Shown here in pieces: positions 53,020 to 64,000 of a stretch of 64,000 bases of DNA. How positions within the stretch are numbered: the stretch's first letter is position 1; the number at the start of each line of letters is the position of its first letter. A program made the translations under genes and the position numbers. The DNA comes from Nematostella vectensis (lineage: Eukaryota > Cnidaria > Anthozoa > Actiniaria > Edwardsiidae): NCBI RefSeq assembly GCF_932526225.1, contig NC_064035.1, positions 19,643,969 to 19,707,968 on the forward strand, given 5' to 3'. The notes under the pieces are model-generated. The model did not search any database and was not told the origin of the DNA. It worked only from the letters and a program-made list of their open reading frames with translations.

Positions 53020-54898
53020 ATGGAAGAGAGGATTGTCAGTTTAAAGCGTTCGAGGTCGGGTTGCCTCGGCAGTTTGAGAAGGTTTCGAAAGGAAATCGAA
53101 GAATTGATGTACAAGGGAAACAAGAATGAAGTTAGACGCAAACTTCAGTCTTACCACAACACGTGGGTGGAATTCGTGCGTGTTCACTCCGATCTTATGG
53201 ACTTAATGGATGAAGGGGAAGAGAAAATGGAGGCCCAAAGAGTTTATGACATGGAACTCACGCTGAAACTCGAACTTTACTCTGCTGTTGACGAACAGGA
53301 TATGCAGGATATTGAAAGTGGATCTCAGGTTTCTGAGAGACACACGAAGTCAAGGGTGAGTGATAGAGGAAGCAGATCACATGTTTCTAGTAGACATAGT
53401 TCAAGATATTCAAGATCAAGTGTTAAGAGTGTTGCTGCCTTAGAGGAGAGAGCAGCATTGAGTAAATTAGATCTGGGACATTTACGGAAAAAACAGCAGC
53501 TCAATAGAAAATTTGATGAGTTAAAATATGCTCATGAACTTTTGGAAGCTGAAGTAAAATGTGAAAAGGCTCAAACAAGCTACATGATTTATAAGAAGGA
53601 AAGGGAAGACTTGAATGTGGATCAGAGTAATAAGTCTGCTGTGTCAGAGGATGTATGTGATGTTTTCAAGGCTCAATCTGAAAACAAAATTGAGCAGCAT
53701 GCACCTATTGGAAATGTGAGTACAAACCCTACTGTGAAATTAACAGAGGAAATTGTTGTTAATAAGGAGCTAATGGTGGAGCCTTGTATTGGAAATAATA
53801 ACAATGTATCGTCTAGTGCTGGATTAAAGGAATCCTGTGTGTCTGTTTGTTTATCATCGGAGTTAAGTGTTGATAAGAGTCATGAGAGTGAAAGGGTGAA
53901 TCGGGAGATTAGTAGCCATGTGCGGGGTGGTGAAGAAACTATGCTGAACAATGGAACAAAGGAAGCCCAAGCTGGGTTGAATTTACCTGGCTCACAACCA
54001 TCAACTAACAGCAACAATGGATTATTTGATAGTGGAGAACATGTGGCTAGAGTACTGTCTCAGGCAATGAGTACCCCAAGGATTGAATACATGCACTTTG
54101 ACGGTAATCCCATAAACTATGTTTCATTTATGCATAACTTTGAGACATGCCTCGAGAGCCTAACTAGTGATAATTCTAGGAAATTACAGTACTTAATACA
54201 ACATTGCACAGGCAAGGCAAGGGATGCAATTGAAAGTTGTGTGAACTTGCCTATGTACTTCGGAGGGCTATAATACAGCAAAGAACACCTTGAAGGAGAA
54301 TTTTGGACTTCCGCACATTATTGCTAAGGCACACCTGAAAAGATTACAAGACCTCCCGCCATTGCGGAACGGTGGAGGGCCAGCTTTACTGGAATTTTCT
54401 AGACACCTTGAAGTAGCTCACCGCACATTGTCAGGCATGGGAAACGATTATGTTAGTGAATTAAATTACACAAGTACTCTTAGAGAACTAAACAACAAGC
54501 TACCATATTTCATGAAGGGAAAATGGACCGAACGTGCGGGCAGGATTATTGAATCAGGGTCAAGGCCTAATTTTTCGGATTTCTTGAAGTTTATCAAGGA
54601 AAGAGCCAAACTTGTGAACAATGAGTTTGGGGAAGATCTTGTGTCTGCCAGCTCTCAGAGGGGTAAGAAAAGGAATGACAGTGATAAGAAACAAACCCCT
54701 AGGTCAAGCATGGTAACTGGAGTGACCCCACCCCAGAATAGTGAACAGAGACAACAGAGGGGACAGGGGAATGCAAGCTGGAAGTGTGTGATTTGTTCTG
54801 GACCTCATGGATTATGGAAGTGTGCACAGTTTAAGGAACTGAACAGTGAAGAGAGAAACAAATTAGTCTTGTCTAATAGATATGTTTTAAGTGTTTAA
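53020..54898 (+). CDS. BEL/Pao gag (two frames)
   Basis: The first frame (53020-54273) starts 'MEERIVSLKRSRSGCLGSL', has a helical N-terminus with 'MDLMDEGEEKMEAQRV', an Arg/Ser-rich patch ('SRHSSRYSRSSVKS'), a coiled-coil-like segment, a low-complexity spacer, and then the capsid-like part 'MHFDGNPINYVSFMHNFE' and 'LQYLIQHCTGKARDAI'. It stops at 54273; the capsid-like region continues in the next frame (54290-54898) with 'KENFGLPHIIAKAHLKRLQ' and 'NYTSTLRELNNKLPYFM'. That frame in turn stops at 54898 just before the zinc knuckle, which reads in the pol frame ('CFKCLSGGHFRDTC', about 54888-54929). The result is the structural protein with two single-base frame breaks. Neither break sits at an obvious slippery heptamer. 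Confidence 0.8.
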
Positions 54899-57800
54899 GT
54901 GGAGGGCATTTTAGGGACACATGTCCTAAGACAACCTTTAAGTGCCAAGTGAAAGGTTGTGGTAAAGAACACCATACTTTACTACATTTTTCGGTACAAG
55001 AAAGAAAGGATAATACGGTTGACAACAAGATTGACAAGTCACCCGGACAAGTTAGACCTAACGCATCGGCACCAGAAACAACAGGTGTTAATGCGGGTAG
55101 TACAAGTGTAGCCTCAGTTTCTGTCGCAACTGGGGCCGGTGAGCGCAGAGTGTGCCTGGGTGTCATTCCGGTCAAGGTCAAGGTGAAAGGAGATGACAGG
55201 GTATTGGAGACTTATGCATTGCTAGATAGTGGCAGTGAAGTGTCATTGTGTAAGGAACAATTGTTTACTGACCTTGGATGTGATGGCATTGCCATGAACT
55301 TTGAACTAGCTGGTGTAACGGGAACGAGGAAACTCAAAGGTCACATGGTTGATCTCGTAGTAATGTCACAAGATGGAATGGTAGAAAGTGAGTTGTTAAA
55401 TGTCAGGACAGTGAAGGAAATTCCTGTATCTTCTAGTTGTATACCAAGGAGGGAAGATGTTGAACAATTTACTCATTTGAGGAACATTAACTTGCAAGAA
55501 TGCGGTGCGTCAGAAGTTGGACTCATTATTGGACTTAAGGAAAATCCATTGCTGTTTGTACCACTAGAATACAAGGCTGGTAACGATGGAGAACCGGTCG
55601 GTGTGAGATATTCTCTTGGATGGACGGTGATGGGTCCCATGTGCGGAAAAAGGGACAGTGACCAGTGCTCGGTTAACCTTATTAATGTAGCGAATAAGCA
55701 ATTTCCTGAAGAACTTTATAATGAAGAATCATGTCTTGTAGCACATACCCACCCGGAAGATACCAAGCTTGCTGAGCATGATGGTACAGGTGCACCACAG
55801 CATTGTTTGTTTAAGGACAATGTCTCTAGAACTGCTAAGCTCAAGACTGCGGATTTAGAAATAGAGAAGGAGATTGATAAAGAGGTATTGCAGCAACAAT
55901 TAGAAAGACTCTGGCAAACTGACTTTGCGGATTCAGTTGTCAGTTCAAACGTCTGTCCTTCTATTGAAAATAAGCGTGCACTAGAGATAATGGAAGATAC
56001 ACTAGAGATAGTCGACGGGCACTATCAGGTAGCACTTCCTTGGAGGAGAGACCCGCCCTATTTACCATATAACAAGATTATGGCAGAAAGAAGGTGCGGT
56101 CTTCTGAAGAAGAGATTTCTTAGAGACGGTGTTCTGTTTGATAAGTATAAGGAGACAATGAATGATTACATCGAGCGAGGTCATGCAGAGAAGGTACCGG
56201 CTGAAGAGTTGGCGCGAAGTGATGGGCGGTTGTGGTACTTAAGCCACCACCCAGTGACACACCCATTGAAGAAGGATAAAGTGCGAATTGTTTTTGACTG
56301 TGCAGCAAAGTATGGAGGAACTTCGTTAAATGAACAATTGTTACAAGGACCGGACTTGACAAACAATCTTGTTGCAGTATTAAGTCGTTTTCGGGAGGAG
56401 AAGATCGGGTTAGTCGCGGATGTGGAGTCAATGTTTCATCAGGTACGGGTGAATCCAAAGGACTGTGATGCATTAAGGTTTTTATGGTGGCCCAACTCTG
56501 ATTTATCTGGAGAGTTGGAGGAGTACAGGATGGTGAAACACTTGTTCGGTGCGACATCGTCACCAAGTGTAGTGAACTATTGTTTGAAGAAGACAATAGA
56601 ACTTAAGGATAACACCAACCCGGAAGTGTCTGACGCAATAGTTAGAAATATGTATGTGGATGATCTTATGAAGTCTACGGATACGACTGAGAATGCAGTT
56701 AAACTTGTAAGTGATATCAGAGAAGTGTTGGACAAGGGAGGGTTCAACTTGACCAAGTGGTGCAGTAACGACAAGGATGTGATTGCATCGGTACCAGAGA
56801 AGCATCGAGCCAAGTCAATGTTGAACGAGCTAGAGCGGCCGACGACTTCGACACTCGGTTTGAAGTGGAATGTGGAAGATGATCAATTTGTATGGGATGT
56901 TGCGGACAGCAACAGACGTGCAAAGGAGAAACCTGCAACCAAGCGGAGTGTATTATCAATTGTCTACTCTCTGTTTGATCCTCTTGGATTTATTGCACCC
57001 TATACCATGAAAGGAAAGCTGCTTCTACAAGTGTTGACCAGAAAGCAAGTTGGATGGGATGATCCCATGAACCCAGATGATTCTGCCCAGTGGATGCGGT
57101 GGGTGGAAGATCTTCCCAAGCTAGAAGAGGTGAAGGTTGATCGATGTTTTAAGCCGAAAGATTTCAAGGAACTCAAAGACGCTCAACTACATGTGTTCTC
57201 GGATGCATCAAGGCAACGTTATTCAGCGGTGGCTTACTTACGACTAGAAGATGTAGAGGGTCGTAAACATTGCTCATTTGTCATGGGGAAGGCACGACTA
57301 GCTCCCCTGCGAGAGATCTCTATTCCAAGACTAGAACTAACCGCTGCTGTTATTTCGGTAAAGTTGAGTAAGATTATCCGGGAAGAGCTGGATCTTAAGG
57401 TAAACAAAGTGAACTACTGGACTGATTCAATGTCGGTGCTTAAGTGCATTAACAATGAAACGAAGAGGTTTCACACCTTTGAGTCCAATCGTTTGACAAT
57501 TATACATGATGGTTCCAATGCTGGAGAATGGCGGTATGTGAATAGGGATGACAACCCAGCTGATGATGGCTCAAAGGGACTCAAGATGGACACTCTAATC
57601 AGGAACGATCGGTGGCTGAAGGGACCGAGCTTCCTATTGGAGGACGATGCAGACTGGCCTAAGGTGATCACAATCCCTGAGATTAAGGACGATGACCCAG
57701 AAGTCAGAAAGGAAGCGCAAGTGTATGTGACATGTGAGGAGAAACGGAGAAATGTTATTAATGACATCATCATGTACCACTCTTCGTGGCAGAAGTTGAA

Positions 57801-59294
57801 GTTATCGATCGCCTGGTTATTGCGATACAAGCAATTCTTAAGGAGTAAGGTGTTGCAACGCAAGGAAGCCCAAGGTGAGCATGAGAAGAGGGACGTCGGA
57901 GGATTAATGACGGTTGAGGAGTTGCAAGAGGCAGAGTGCATAATTCTGCGGCATGTTCAACGAGAAGAATTCCCTGACGAGAGATTGCATGAGAAATCTG
58001 ACAAGTCAATCAGTAAGTTATGTCCGCAGAAAGAAAACGGACTGATACGTGTCGGAGGACGGATCGGGAAGGCACAGGTTGACTACGAGTTGCGACATCC
58101 TATAATACTACCCTACAAGAATCATGTTACAGACCTGATTATTATGGATCATCATCAGAGTGTTGGACATATGGGTCAAGAGTCAGTTTTGTCGTCTCTG
58201 AGAAACGAGTATTGGGTAATAAAGGGACGATCTGCAGTTCGTCGAGTGATTGGCAAGTGTCTTAAGTGTCAGGGAAGAAGAGCAAAGCCAATGGAGCAAT
58301 TCATGGCAGACCTTCCGGCTATGCGAGTTGCAGCTGAGGAGCCACCCTTCACTTACGTAGGGGTCGATTACTTTGGCCCAATGGAGGTCAAGGTCGGAAG
58401 GTCAAGGGTTAAGAGGTATGGATGTTTGTTTTCGTGCCTCAGCATGAGAGCCGTGCATGTTGAGATAACGCATTCAATGGACACGGACTCCATGATTAAC
58501 GCCCTGCGACGGTTTATCAGTCTTAGAGGATATCCTAAAGAGATCCATAGTGATAATGGTACAAATTTTACGAAGGCAGATAAGGAGCTAAAGCAAGCCC
58601 TCGAAGAATGGGATCTCGAGAGGATCAACAGGTTTTGTATCCAAAGGCGGATTAAGTGGAGCTTTATTCCACCTGCGGCAAGCCACATGGGTGGTGCATG
58701 GGAAAGGATGGTACAGACTGCCAAGCGTGTGTTGAAGTCGCTGTTGAATGAACAAATAGTTTCCGATGAGGTGCTTCTCACGGTAATGGCGGAGACCGTG
58801 AACATCATCAATAGCAGACCACTGACACGTAACAGTGATGATATCGAGGATGAGATGCCCCTAACTCCCAACCATTTGCTTCACTTGAGACCAACGCCTA
58901 GTGTGCCACCAGGCGTATTTGGAAAGGAAGATATGTATTGTAGGCGAGCCTGGAGACAAGCCCAATATCTGAGCAACAGATTTTGGCGTCGGTGGACAAG
59001 TGAATATCTCCCAACGCTGATGGAGAGAACGAAGTGGACTACTGTCAGAGAAAACCTCAAGGAAGGTGATGTAGTTCTTTTGGCTGATGAGAACTTTCGG
59101 AGAGGCGAATGGCCACTTGCACGTGTGATGGAAGTCCTACCAAGTAGTGATGGCGTGTGCGCAGCGCCATGGTGAAGACGGTATCTACTGTCGCGACGCG
59201 AGCGAAAAGACGGAGGCGAGGAGATGTTCAAGTGAGCAGCACTATACTTACGAGACCGGTGACGCGTCTCTGTAAATTGGAGATGGATAACTAG
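54888..59294 (+). CDS. BEL/Pao pol polyprotein
   Basis: A 1,408-codon open frame (54949-59175), extended 5' by the zinc-knuckle region. Residues counted from 54949: aspartic protease 'ALLDSGSEVSLC' (about 91); reverse transcriptase 'VRIVFDCAAKYGGTSLN', 'GLVADVESMFHQVRV' and 'NMYVDDLMKS' (about 569); RNase H 'LHVFSDASRQRYSAVAY' (about 749) and 'ISIPRLELTAA'; integrase zinc-binding 'HHQSVGHMGQ' and 'CLKCQGRR' (about 1067-1105); catalytic 'VGVDYFGPM' (about 1138), 'HSDNGTNF' (about 1200) and 'MGGAWERMVQ' (about 1247); then the BEL-type C-terminal domain 'PLTPNHLLHLRP' and 'LSNRFWRRWTSEYLP'. A frame change near 59150 truncates the last part; the expected end reads in another frame to a stop at 59292-59294. 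All visible catalytic acids are present. Confidence 0.88.
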
Positions 59295-59392
59295 AGAGTG
59301 AACTGCGTAATGTAAAGTAACGGAGATATCGTCGGTTGCCGCTTGATTAAGTGTAAATAAAAACTTTCAGGTTGTTTATATTTAGGGGCCGG

Positions 59393-59724
59393 TGTGGCTA
59401 CCGACGCGCGGTATACCTGTGGTAATTATATCGGTGTCACATGACTAAACAAGTTTGTACAAGTCAGAAAGTCAGAGTTTGTAATGGCCGACAGCTTGGT
59501 GAGTTTTTCATTTTCTCGATTCTTATGTCGTTTGTTATTCGCACTTATAGCTGTAATTTTATTGTAGAAAACCGCTAGAAAGCTACATTGTAGAAGGAGC
59601 TGCCAGGTTCCGGAAGTTAATAAGTGTGTTATTCAAGCATCGGAATAAATCGTTGTGTTTATAATCGGTTGTCGTCGTGGTTTATGAGCCCCATCGCCTC
59701 GCGGGCCTGCGCGAGGAGGTGACA
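59393..59724 (+). repeat. 3' LTR of BEL/Pao element
   Basis: 332 bp, matching the 5' LTR base for base in my side-by-side reading; AATAAA at 59644-59649. Ends GGTGACA and is followed by TTATT. Confidence 0.92.
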
Positions 59725-59739
59725 TTATTGCTCACGAGC

Positions 59740-62290
59740 GTGAGCAACATTTTGTACATCGAGAGATCAATTTCACTGCCAATGAGGAAAGCTTTGTAGA
59801 GGAGTAAAATTGTAAACTTTTGAGTAAAGGAGTCCTTATAGAGGCCAATCACTGCACAGGAGAATATATTTCTAATTTATTCATCACACCAAAAAAAAAA
59901 GATAACAGCTACAGGCTAATTCTTAATCTGAAAAATCTTAATAAGTATGTGCAGTACCATCTTTTTAAGATGGATACTTTACAGTCACCCATAAGGCTCA
60001 TGAAAAAGAATTGCTTCATGACATCGAAGATGCTTATTACTCAATACCTATTGACATTTCTAAGATTCTCCTGGAAGGAAAAACTGCTTCAGTTCACCTG
60101 TTTGCAAAATAGACTTTGTGGGCCTAGATTGTTCACTGTTAAAACCTGTATATGTTAAGCTCAGACAACAAGGCCACCTAAATGTGGGATATATAGACGA
60201 TTCATATTTACAAGGGAACACAATAGAGGAATACAATAATAATATTGCTAACACGTGTGACCTCTTTACTAAGTTGGAATTATTTATCCACCCAACTTAA
60301 TCAGTGCTGTTCCTAACCCAAACTCTTATTTTTTTGGATTTATTCTTGACTCTGTCAATATGACTGTGAGCTTAACGCCTGAAAAGATTTCCAACATTCA
60401 AGATAAATATGCCAGCCTAGTCAGGAAGGGAGACACCTTGAACATGACAAAACCATTGCCCTGAGATTAAACAAGGGCAATTATTCTGCGAAAATGAAAC
60501 TTTCTGAGGAAAGCGTAGCAGAACTTCAGTGGTGGGTCAATAACATTGATAAAGTAAATTACCCTATTTGCACCCTTAACTCGGAAATAGAAAACATCGC
60601 TCTCCATACTGATGCCTCAAAAATGGGATAAGGGCAGTTATCAGAACTCAGAAAAAAACGGAGGATTTAGGGGCTCAGAGAAAACCGGAGGAAGATGGAC
60701 AGAGTTTGAGTCTCTAAGTCACATTAACTGTTTAAAATTAATGGCTGTGTTTTATGGCTTGAAAGCCATCTGCAGCGCTGCCAGATCAGTTCACATTAGA
60801 GTTTACTCTGATGTAAATTACATTGCATCCATGGGAGGAGGGTCACAATCCATGGAATGCAATTCAATAGCAACTAAAATGCAGCTTAACTGCAGCTTAT
60901 ATCCCTGGAAAAGAGAATGTACAAGCAGACAAATGATCCAGGGTATTCAGTGATAACAATGAGTGGATGATTGCACCACAATTATTTAAGCAAATTACTG
61001 ATACATGGAGTGAACCAACCATTAACTTGTTTGCCTCAAGTGTAAACAAGCACGTAATATGCTATGCATCTTGGAAACCAGATCCAGATGCAACCTATGT
61101 AAATGCTTTTTTAATCAGTTGGCATGGTAAATTCTTTTATGCATTCCCTCCATTTAGTTTGATTGCACGCTTCTCCAGAAAATAGCGATGGAGAACTCAG
61201 AGGGGCTGCTGATCGTTCCAATGTGGCCAACTCAGCTACTCACAGCTACTTCACATGTTAACAGATGTTCCAAGGATGCTTCCACGAAAGACAGACACTC
61301 TGAGAATGCCAGCGAGAGAGGACATTGAACACCCACTGATAGGAAAGATGACATTGATGACTTGCAGAGTATCAGGAGATCCCTTGAGACACAGGGAATT
61401 TCTCAACAAGCTACAGAGATCATACTCCAATCTTGGAGACAGGGAACCCAAAAACAGTATGTATCGTACATCAAACGGTGGATTAAGTATAGTGCTGCAA
61501 GGAAAGTTGATTGCACTGATGCCTCTATACCTCAAGCATTAGATTTCCTCGTCCAGTTATATAATCAAGGTATTGGTTATAGCGGTATGAACACAGCGAG
61601 GTATGCTCTTTCATGTATCTAAAGCCAGTGAATGGCATTTCGTTTGGATCTCACCCTACAGTGAGTCGGTTTCTGAAAGGAGTGTTTCAGTCAAGGCCTC
61701 CAATTTCGCGGTACACAGAATCATGGGATGTTGGTACAGTTTTGGCCTACCTCAAGACAATCCCAAGTGCAGCTGATGCTACGCTTAAGGACTTAAAGCC
61801 GCGATGCTAAATCTCAAGAACATGATTAATGAAGAAACAGGGATAACATTTGTTATGTCTGTGCCTATTAAACAAACAAAACCAGGGTCGAAATCAGTTA
61901 CTGTTCAGTTTAAACCATACCATGTTAACCAAACACTTTGTGTGGTAACTGCATTAAGAGAATATGTCAGGTGAATGTAAACAACTGTTTCTTAGTTACT
62001 TGAAACCGTTTAAACCAGTGTCTAGGAGCACAATCAGTCGCTGGGTCAAAGTTGTTATGAAGACAGCTGGTATTAATACAGATAAGTTCAAGCCAGATAG
62101 TACTAGAGCTGCGTCTACATCTAGAGCTAATATTTCCTCTGTGTCTGTAGACCAGATTATGTCAGTTGCTGGTTGGAGTTCAGCTAGCACATTTGCGAAG
62201 TTTTATAACAAACCATTTGATGTTAACAATGGATTTGCTGATACCATTTTGGCAGCAAGGATTAATAAACCATTCTTGTGGTTCAAGTAA
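59740..62290 (+). pseudogene. DIRS-like retroelement (RT, RNase H, tyrosine recombinase), decayed
   Basis: The reverse transcriptase starts 'INFTANEESFVEE', stop, 'LLSKGVLIEANHCTGEYIS', then 'YRLILNLKNLNKYVQYHLF' (59910-59960), and later 'VGYIDDSYLQGNT' (60187-60225) as active site and 'YFFGFILDSVNMTVSLTPEK'. The RNase H part has 'IALHTDASKMG' (ends in a stop), 'GRWTEFESLSHINCLKLMA' and 'INLFASSVNKHVICYASWKP' to 'FYAFPPFSLI'. A tyrosine recombinase follows: 'QKQYVSYIKRWIKY' (61455-61500), 'TISRWVKVVMKTAGI', 'KPDSTRAASTSRA' (62091-62130) and 'SASTFAKFYNKPF', with the Arg and terminal Tyr present. The HxxR His appears as Asp. Many frameshifts and stops. DIRS elements integrate with this recombinase instead of a DDE integrase. 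Confidence 0.8.
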
Positions 62291-62346
62291 CCATGTGTGC
62301 AGTTTGCTTTGACGTTTCACGTGGTCCCTCAGTGCGGTGACAGAAT

Positions 62347-62554
62347 ACTTGTAAGTTGAAGTTTGATTGGAATTCTATCTGTCACCAAGCAATGAGGAAT
62401 TACGTGCCCACCCTTTACTGTTTGTTATTTTCTACCCATCCCTTTGTACATGTGTTTTGGGTTAACCTGCAAACATAAGTGCGTAATGCTATTTCACGTA
62501 ATCCCTTAGTGATTGGTGACAGATAGAATTCCAATCAAACTTCAAGTTACAGGT
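62347..62554. repeat. Inverted repeat at the DIRS 3' end
   Basis: The left arm (62347-62413) contains GAAGTTTGATTGGAATTCTA, and the right arm (about 62487-62554) is its inverted, slightly diverged copy, separated by about 75 bp. The outer ends read ACTTGTAAGTTG and CAAGTTACAGGT. Position directly after the recombinase ORF fits the terminal repeat structures of DIRS elements. Confidence 0.65.
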
Positions 62555-62896
62555 AAGTCTTGTTTAATTTTTGAATTTTAACTCAAGGGTGCAAATGTAT
62601 GCCCTACATTTTGGTAATGCTCTCATCGCCCCAGCAATAATCATTATAATTATATCATTTATATTTATAAAAACATCATAAAAAAGGAAATTGCAAATTG
62701 AGACTCTAGAAGAAAGAGTTATGTATAGAAGAGCGTGAATGCATTAGCAGCATGAGCATGAGTAATAGTTTGCCACCCAAAAAGTAATTTGACTTCTTAA
62801 TGTGTGATAATACTCATGCATTAAATTTCAATCATCTTCTTCTACAAGTGAATGAAATGTATTTGCAGATGCCCCTCATTGCCGGATTAGCTCTTT
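62555..62896. other. Gene-free AT-rich spacer
   Basis: No coding or repeat signal beyond AT-rich composition. Confidence 0.5.
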
Positions 62897-63170
62897 CTAT
62901 TGGCAATTATAATATCTAAAGATATTAAAGATGCACATATGTAGCTTTGAACTCCTCTTGGTAAGAGTTGAAGGGGACAAATCACAATTACGTGCTTGTT
63001 TACAAATTGTGTGTTTAGATATAAAAAAAATCAATGCTTTCAAAATTACCTGAAATGTTCTGTCATCTTTAGATGATTCATCAATAAATAACACTTGTTC
63101 TGGAACAAATCGAGCGTCCCTTTTCTGATACTCTGCCCGCCTCACCTCATTTCTTTGCTTTGCAACAAAT
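62897..63170 (-). pseudogene. DDE_3 (Tc1/IS630-like) transposase fragment
   Basis: The minus strand reads 'NEVRRAEYQKRDARFVPEQ', then 'VLFIDESSKDDRTFQ' and a GTAATTTT donor-like sequence at about 63049. The hydrophobic-FIDESxKDxRT pattern is the second catalytic Asp region of DDE_3 superfamily transposases of the type seen in cnidarian genomes. Only this exon is visible within the window; the reading after Q is not convincing. A neighbouring exon may lie further down the minus strand or have been lost. Confidence 0.5.
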
Positions 63171-64000
63171 AGGACATCATCACTTTTGGCCGGATTTTAA
63201 TATATACCGATTTGAATTGCATGGCAAAAAAATAAAACCTGGGTACTCTAACAACATATTCTATAAATTAAAATCCGGTTGACGTGAAGGGGTAAGGTGA
63301 ATGAGTGCCTAGCCACTTCACTTAGAAACACGTCTCAAATGCGAAACCTCTTCTCACTAGACTTCTCTATCTTTCCTCCTACCCCCTACATAAAAAAATC
63401 CATTCAGTAACAAAAACACTGTTTACCATTAACATGTTGGACAATTAGTGTTTTTACTAAACAATACTCAAAACTAGACAGATCAGAAATGTTATAAGCA
63501 GTTATCAAGTTTACCAATCAGTATGATGGACAAATAATGTTTTTATAATACAGTAGGTATATATACTGTTTATCAATACAATCACTATTTTCTTGTATTA
63601 CAATAAACTTGTTTTCCTATGTCTACGGCTTGTTTACATCTAACTGTTAGTATAGTAATACACACTTGTAGACTATATTGCTTTAGATTTCTTTCACCTT
63701 CTGGTACTTAGTTTTCTATGATTCAAAAGCAATGGCTTCTGTCTATTACATTTTACAATCTTCTTACAAATATTCACGGATTCACAGATGAAAAATAAAA
63801 AATTGAATTCACATAGATACCTTTAAAAGAAATTATCTACAATTAACAGAGATTTCCTTTTAGATAAGGAAAATCTACGACATTTGAAAATTATATAAAT
63901 TGGCAGAAAGCGTCGAAGAAAAATAACAGATTACTGCTGACTTTTCTTGATACTAAGTAAATAGAACTTTCTTACCCATCCTATAATAAAACGGTTTGCC
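63171..64000. other. Gene-free AT-rich end of window
   Basis: No feature I can support; short repeats of TAGTGTTTTTACTAAACA type around 63420-63560 are noted. Confidence 0.45.

Larger units (their letters stand above)
52426..59724 (+). mobile_element. Complete BEL/Pao LTR retrotransposon, 7.3 kb
   Basis: Direct 332-bp repeats at both ends, TG...CA termini, and a 5-bp target duplication TTATT (52421-52425 and 59725-59729). The internal order is gag, zinc knuckle, aspartic protease, reverse transcriptase, RNase H, integrase, the BEL/Pao order. The two LTRs look identical by eye, so insertion is recent. A purine-rich tract AGGGGCCGG (59384-59392) abuts the 3' LTR. I could not identify a convincing tRNA primer-binding site after the 5' LTR. 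Confidence 0.92.

Noticed and set aside
55000-59231. Minus-strand frames of up to 167 codons inside the BEL pol region
   Set aside because: Shadows of the intact 1,408-codon pol frame on the plus strand.
1-64000. tRNA, rRNA or snRNA genes
   Set aside because: I looked for cloverleaf-like and conserved box sequences by eye and found nothing I could support; a tRNAscan or Infernal run would be decisive.
1-64000. Bacterial-style operon or phage organisation
   Set aside because: Introns with GT/AG sites, LINEs, LTR elements and MITEs show eukaryotic nuclear DNA.

Overview
This is a eukaryotic nuclear window, AT-rich and dominated by transposable elements. The protein families point to a marine invertebrate, most likely an anthozoan cnidarian (coral or sea anemone). 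Pointers are OTU-bearing Helitrons, a DIRS element, a BEL/Pao element, PHD-finger CR1-like and RTE-like LINEs, HARBI1-like and pogo-like DNA transposons, several RecQ-like helicases, and a RAG1 N-terminal-like RING protein. The taxonomic call is inference from family resemblance; no rRNA, mitochondrial or single-copy marker gene is present. I see no complete, clearly functional host gene.

Layout. 1-8.2 kb: minisatellites and old non-coding DNA with one Mutator-like exon. 8.2-10.4 kb: a broken integrase-like transposase and an endonuclease-only LINE fragment, both on the minus strand. 11.1-13.2 kb: a minus-strand RecQ-like helicase with frameshifts and a Cys-rich tail. 14.7-19.9 kb: a HARBI1-like transposase gene (minus) whose single long intron holds a 2.8-kb element with 62-bp terminal inverted repeats, which itself contains a 102-nt near-perfect palindrome, and a 0.43-kb MITE. 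20.1-21.0 kb: a RAG1 N-terminal-like zinc/RING protein (minus). 21.2-22.0 kb: an unrecognised spliced coding segment. 23.1-26.5 kb: a decayed Helitron (2A-like peptide, OTU, Helitron N-terminal and Rep regions) meeting a second OTU reading frame on the other strand. 30.1-31.2 kb: a two-exon tail-like gene with a pogo-type MITE in its intron. 32.3-34.2 kb: a broken PIN/FEN-like nuclease with a Cys-rich tail.

34.9-38.6 kb: a full-length LINE flanked by an exact 18-bp target-site duplication, with an intact 1,039-residue endonuclease/reverse transcriptase. 43.9-49.1 kb: a kinase-like gene split by a 4.2-kb CR1-like LINE that inserted between the catalytic loop and the DFG-equivalent segment. 50.1-50.7 kb: an Ulp1-like protease pseudogene. 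51.7-52.1 kb: a second RecQ fragment. 52.4-59.7 kb: a complete BEL/Pao retrotransposon with apparently identical 332-bp LTRs and a TTATT duplication, but three single-base frameshifts. 59.7-62.6 kb: a decayed DIRS-like element. 62.9-63.1 kb: a DDE_3-type transposase fragment.

The genes do not form one pathway. They record successive nested insertions of at least nine transposon classes. Many breaks are single-base indels, some in homopolymers, so some 'pseudogenes' could reflect assembly errors. Two long intact reading frames (1,039 and 1,408 residues) show that the sequence is not uniformly error-rich.
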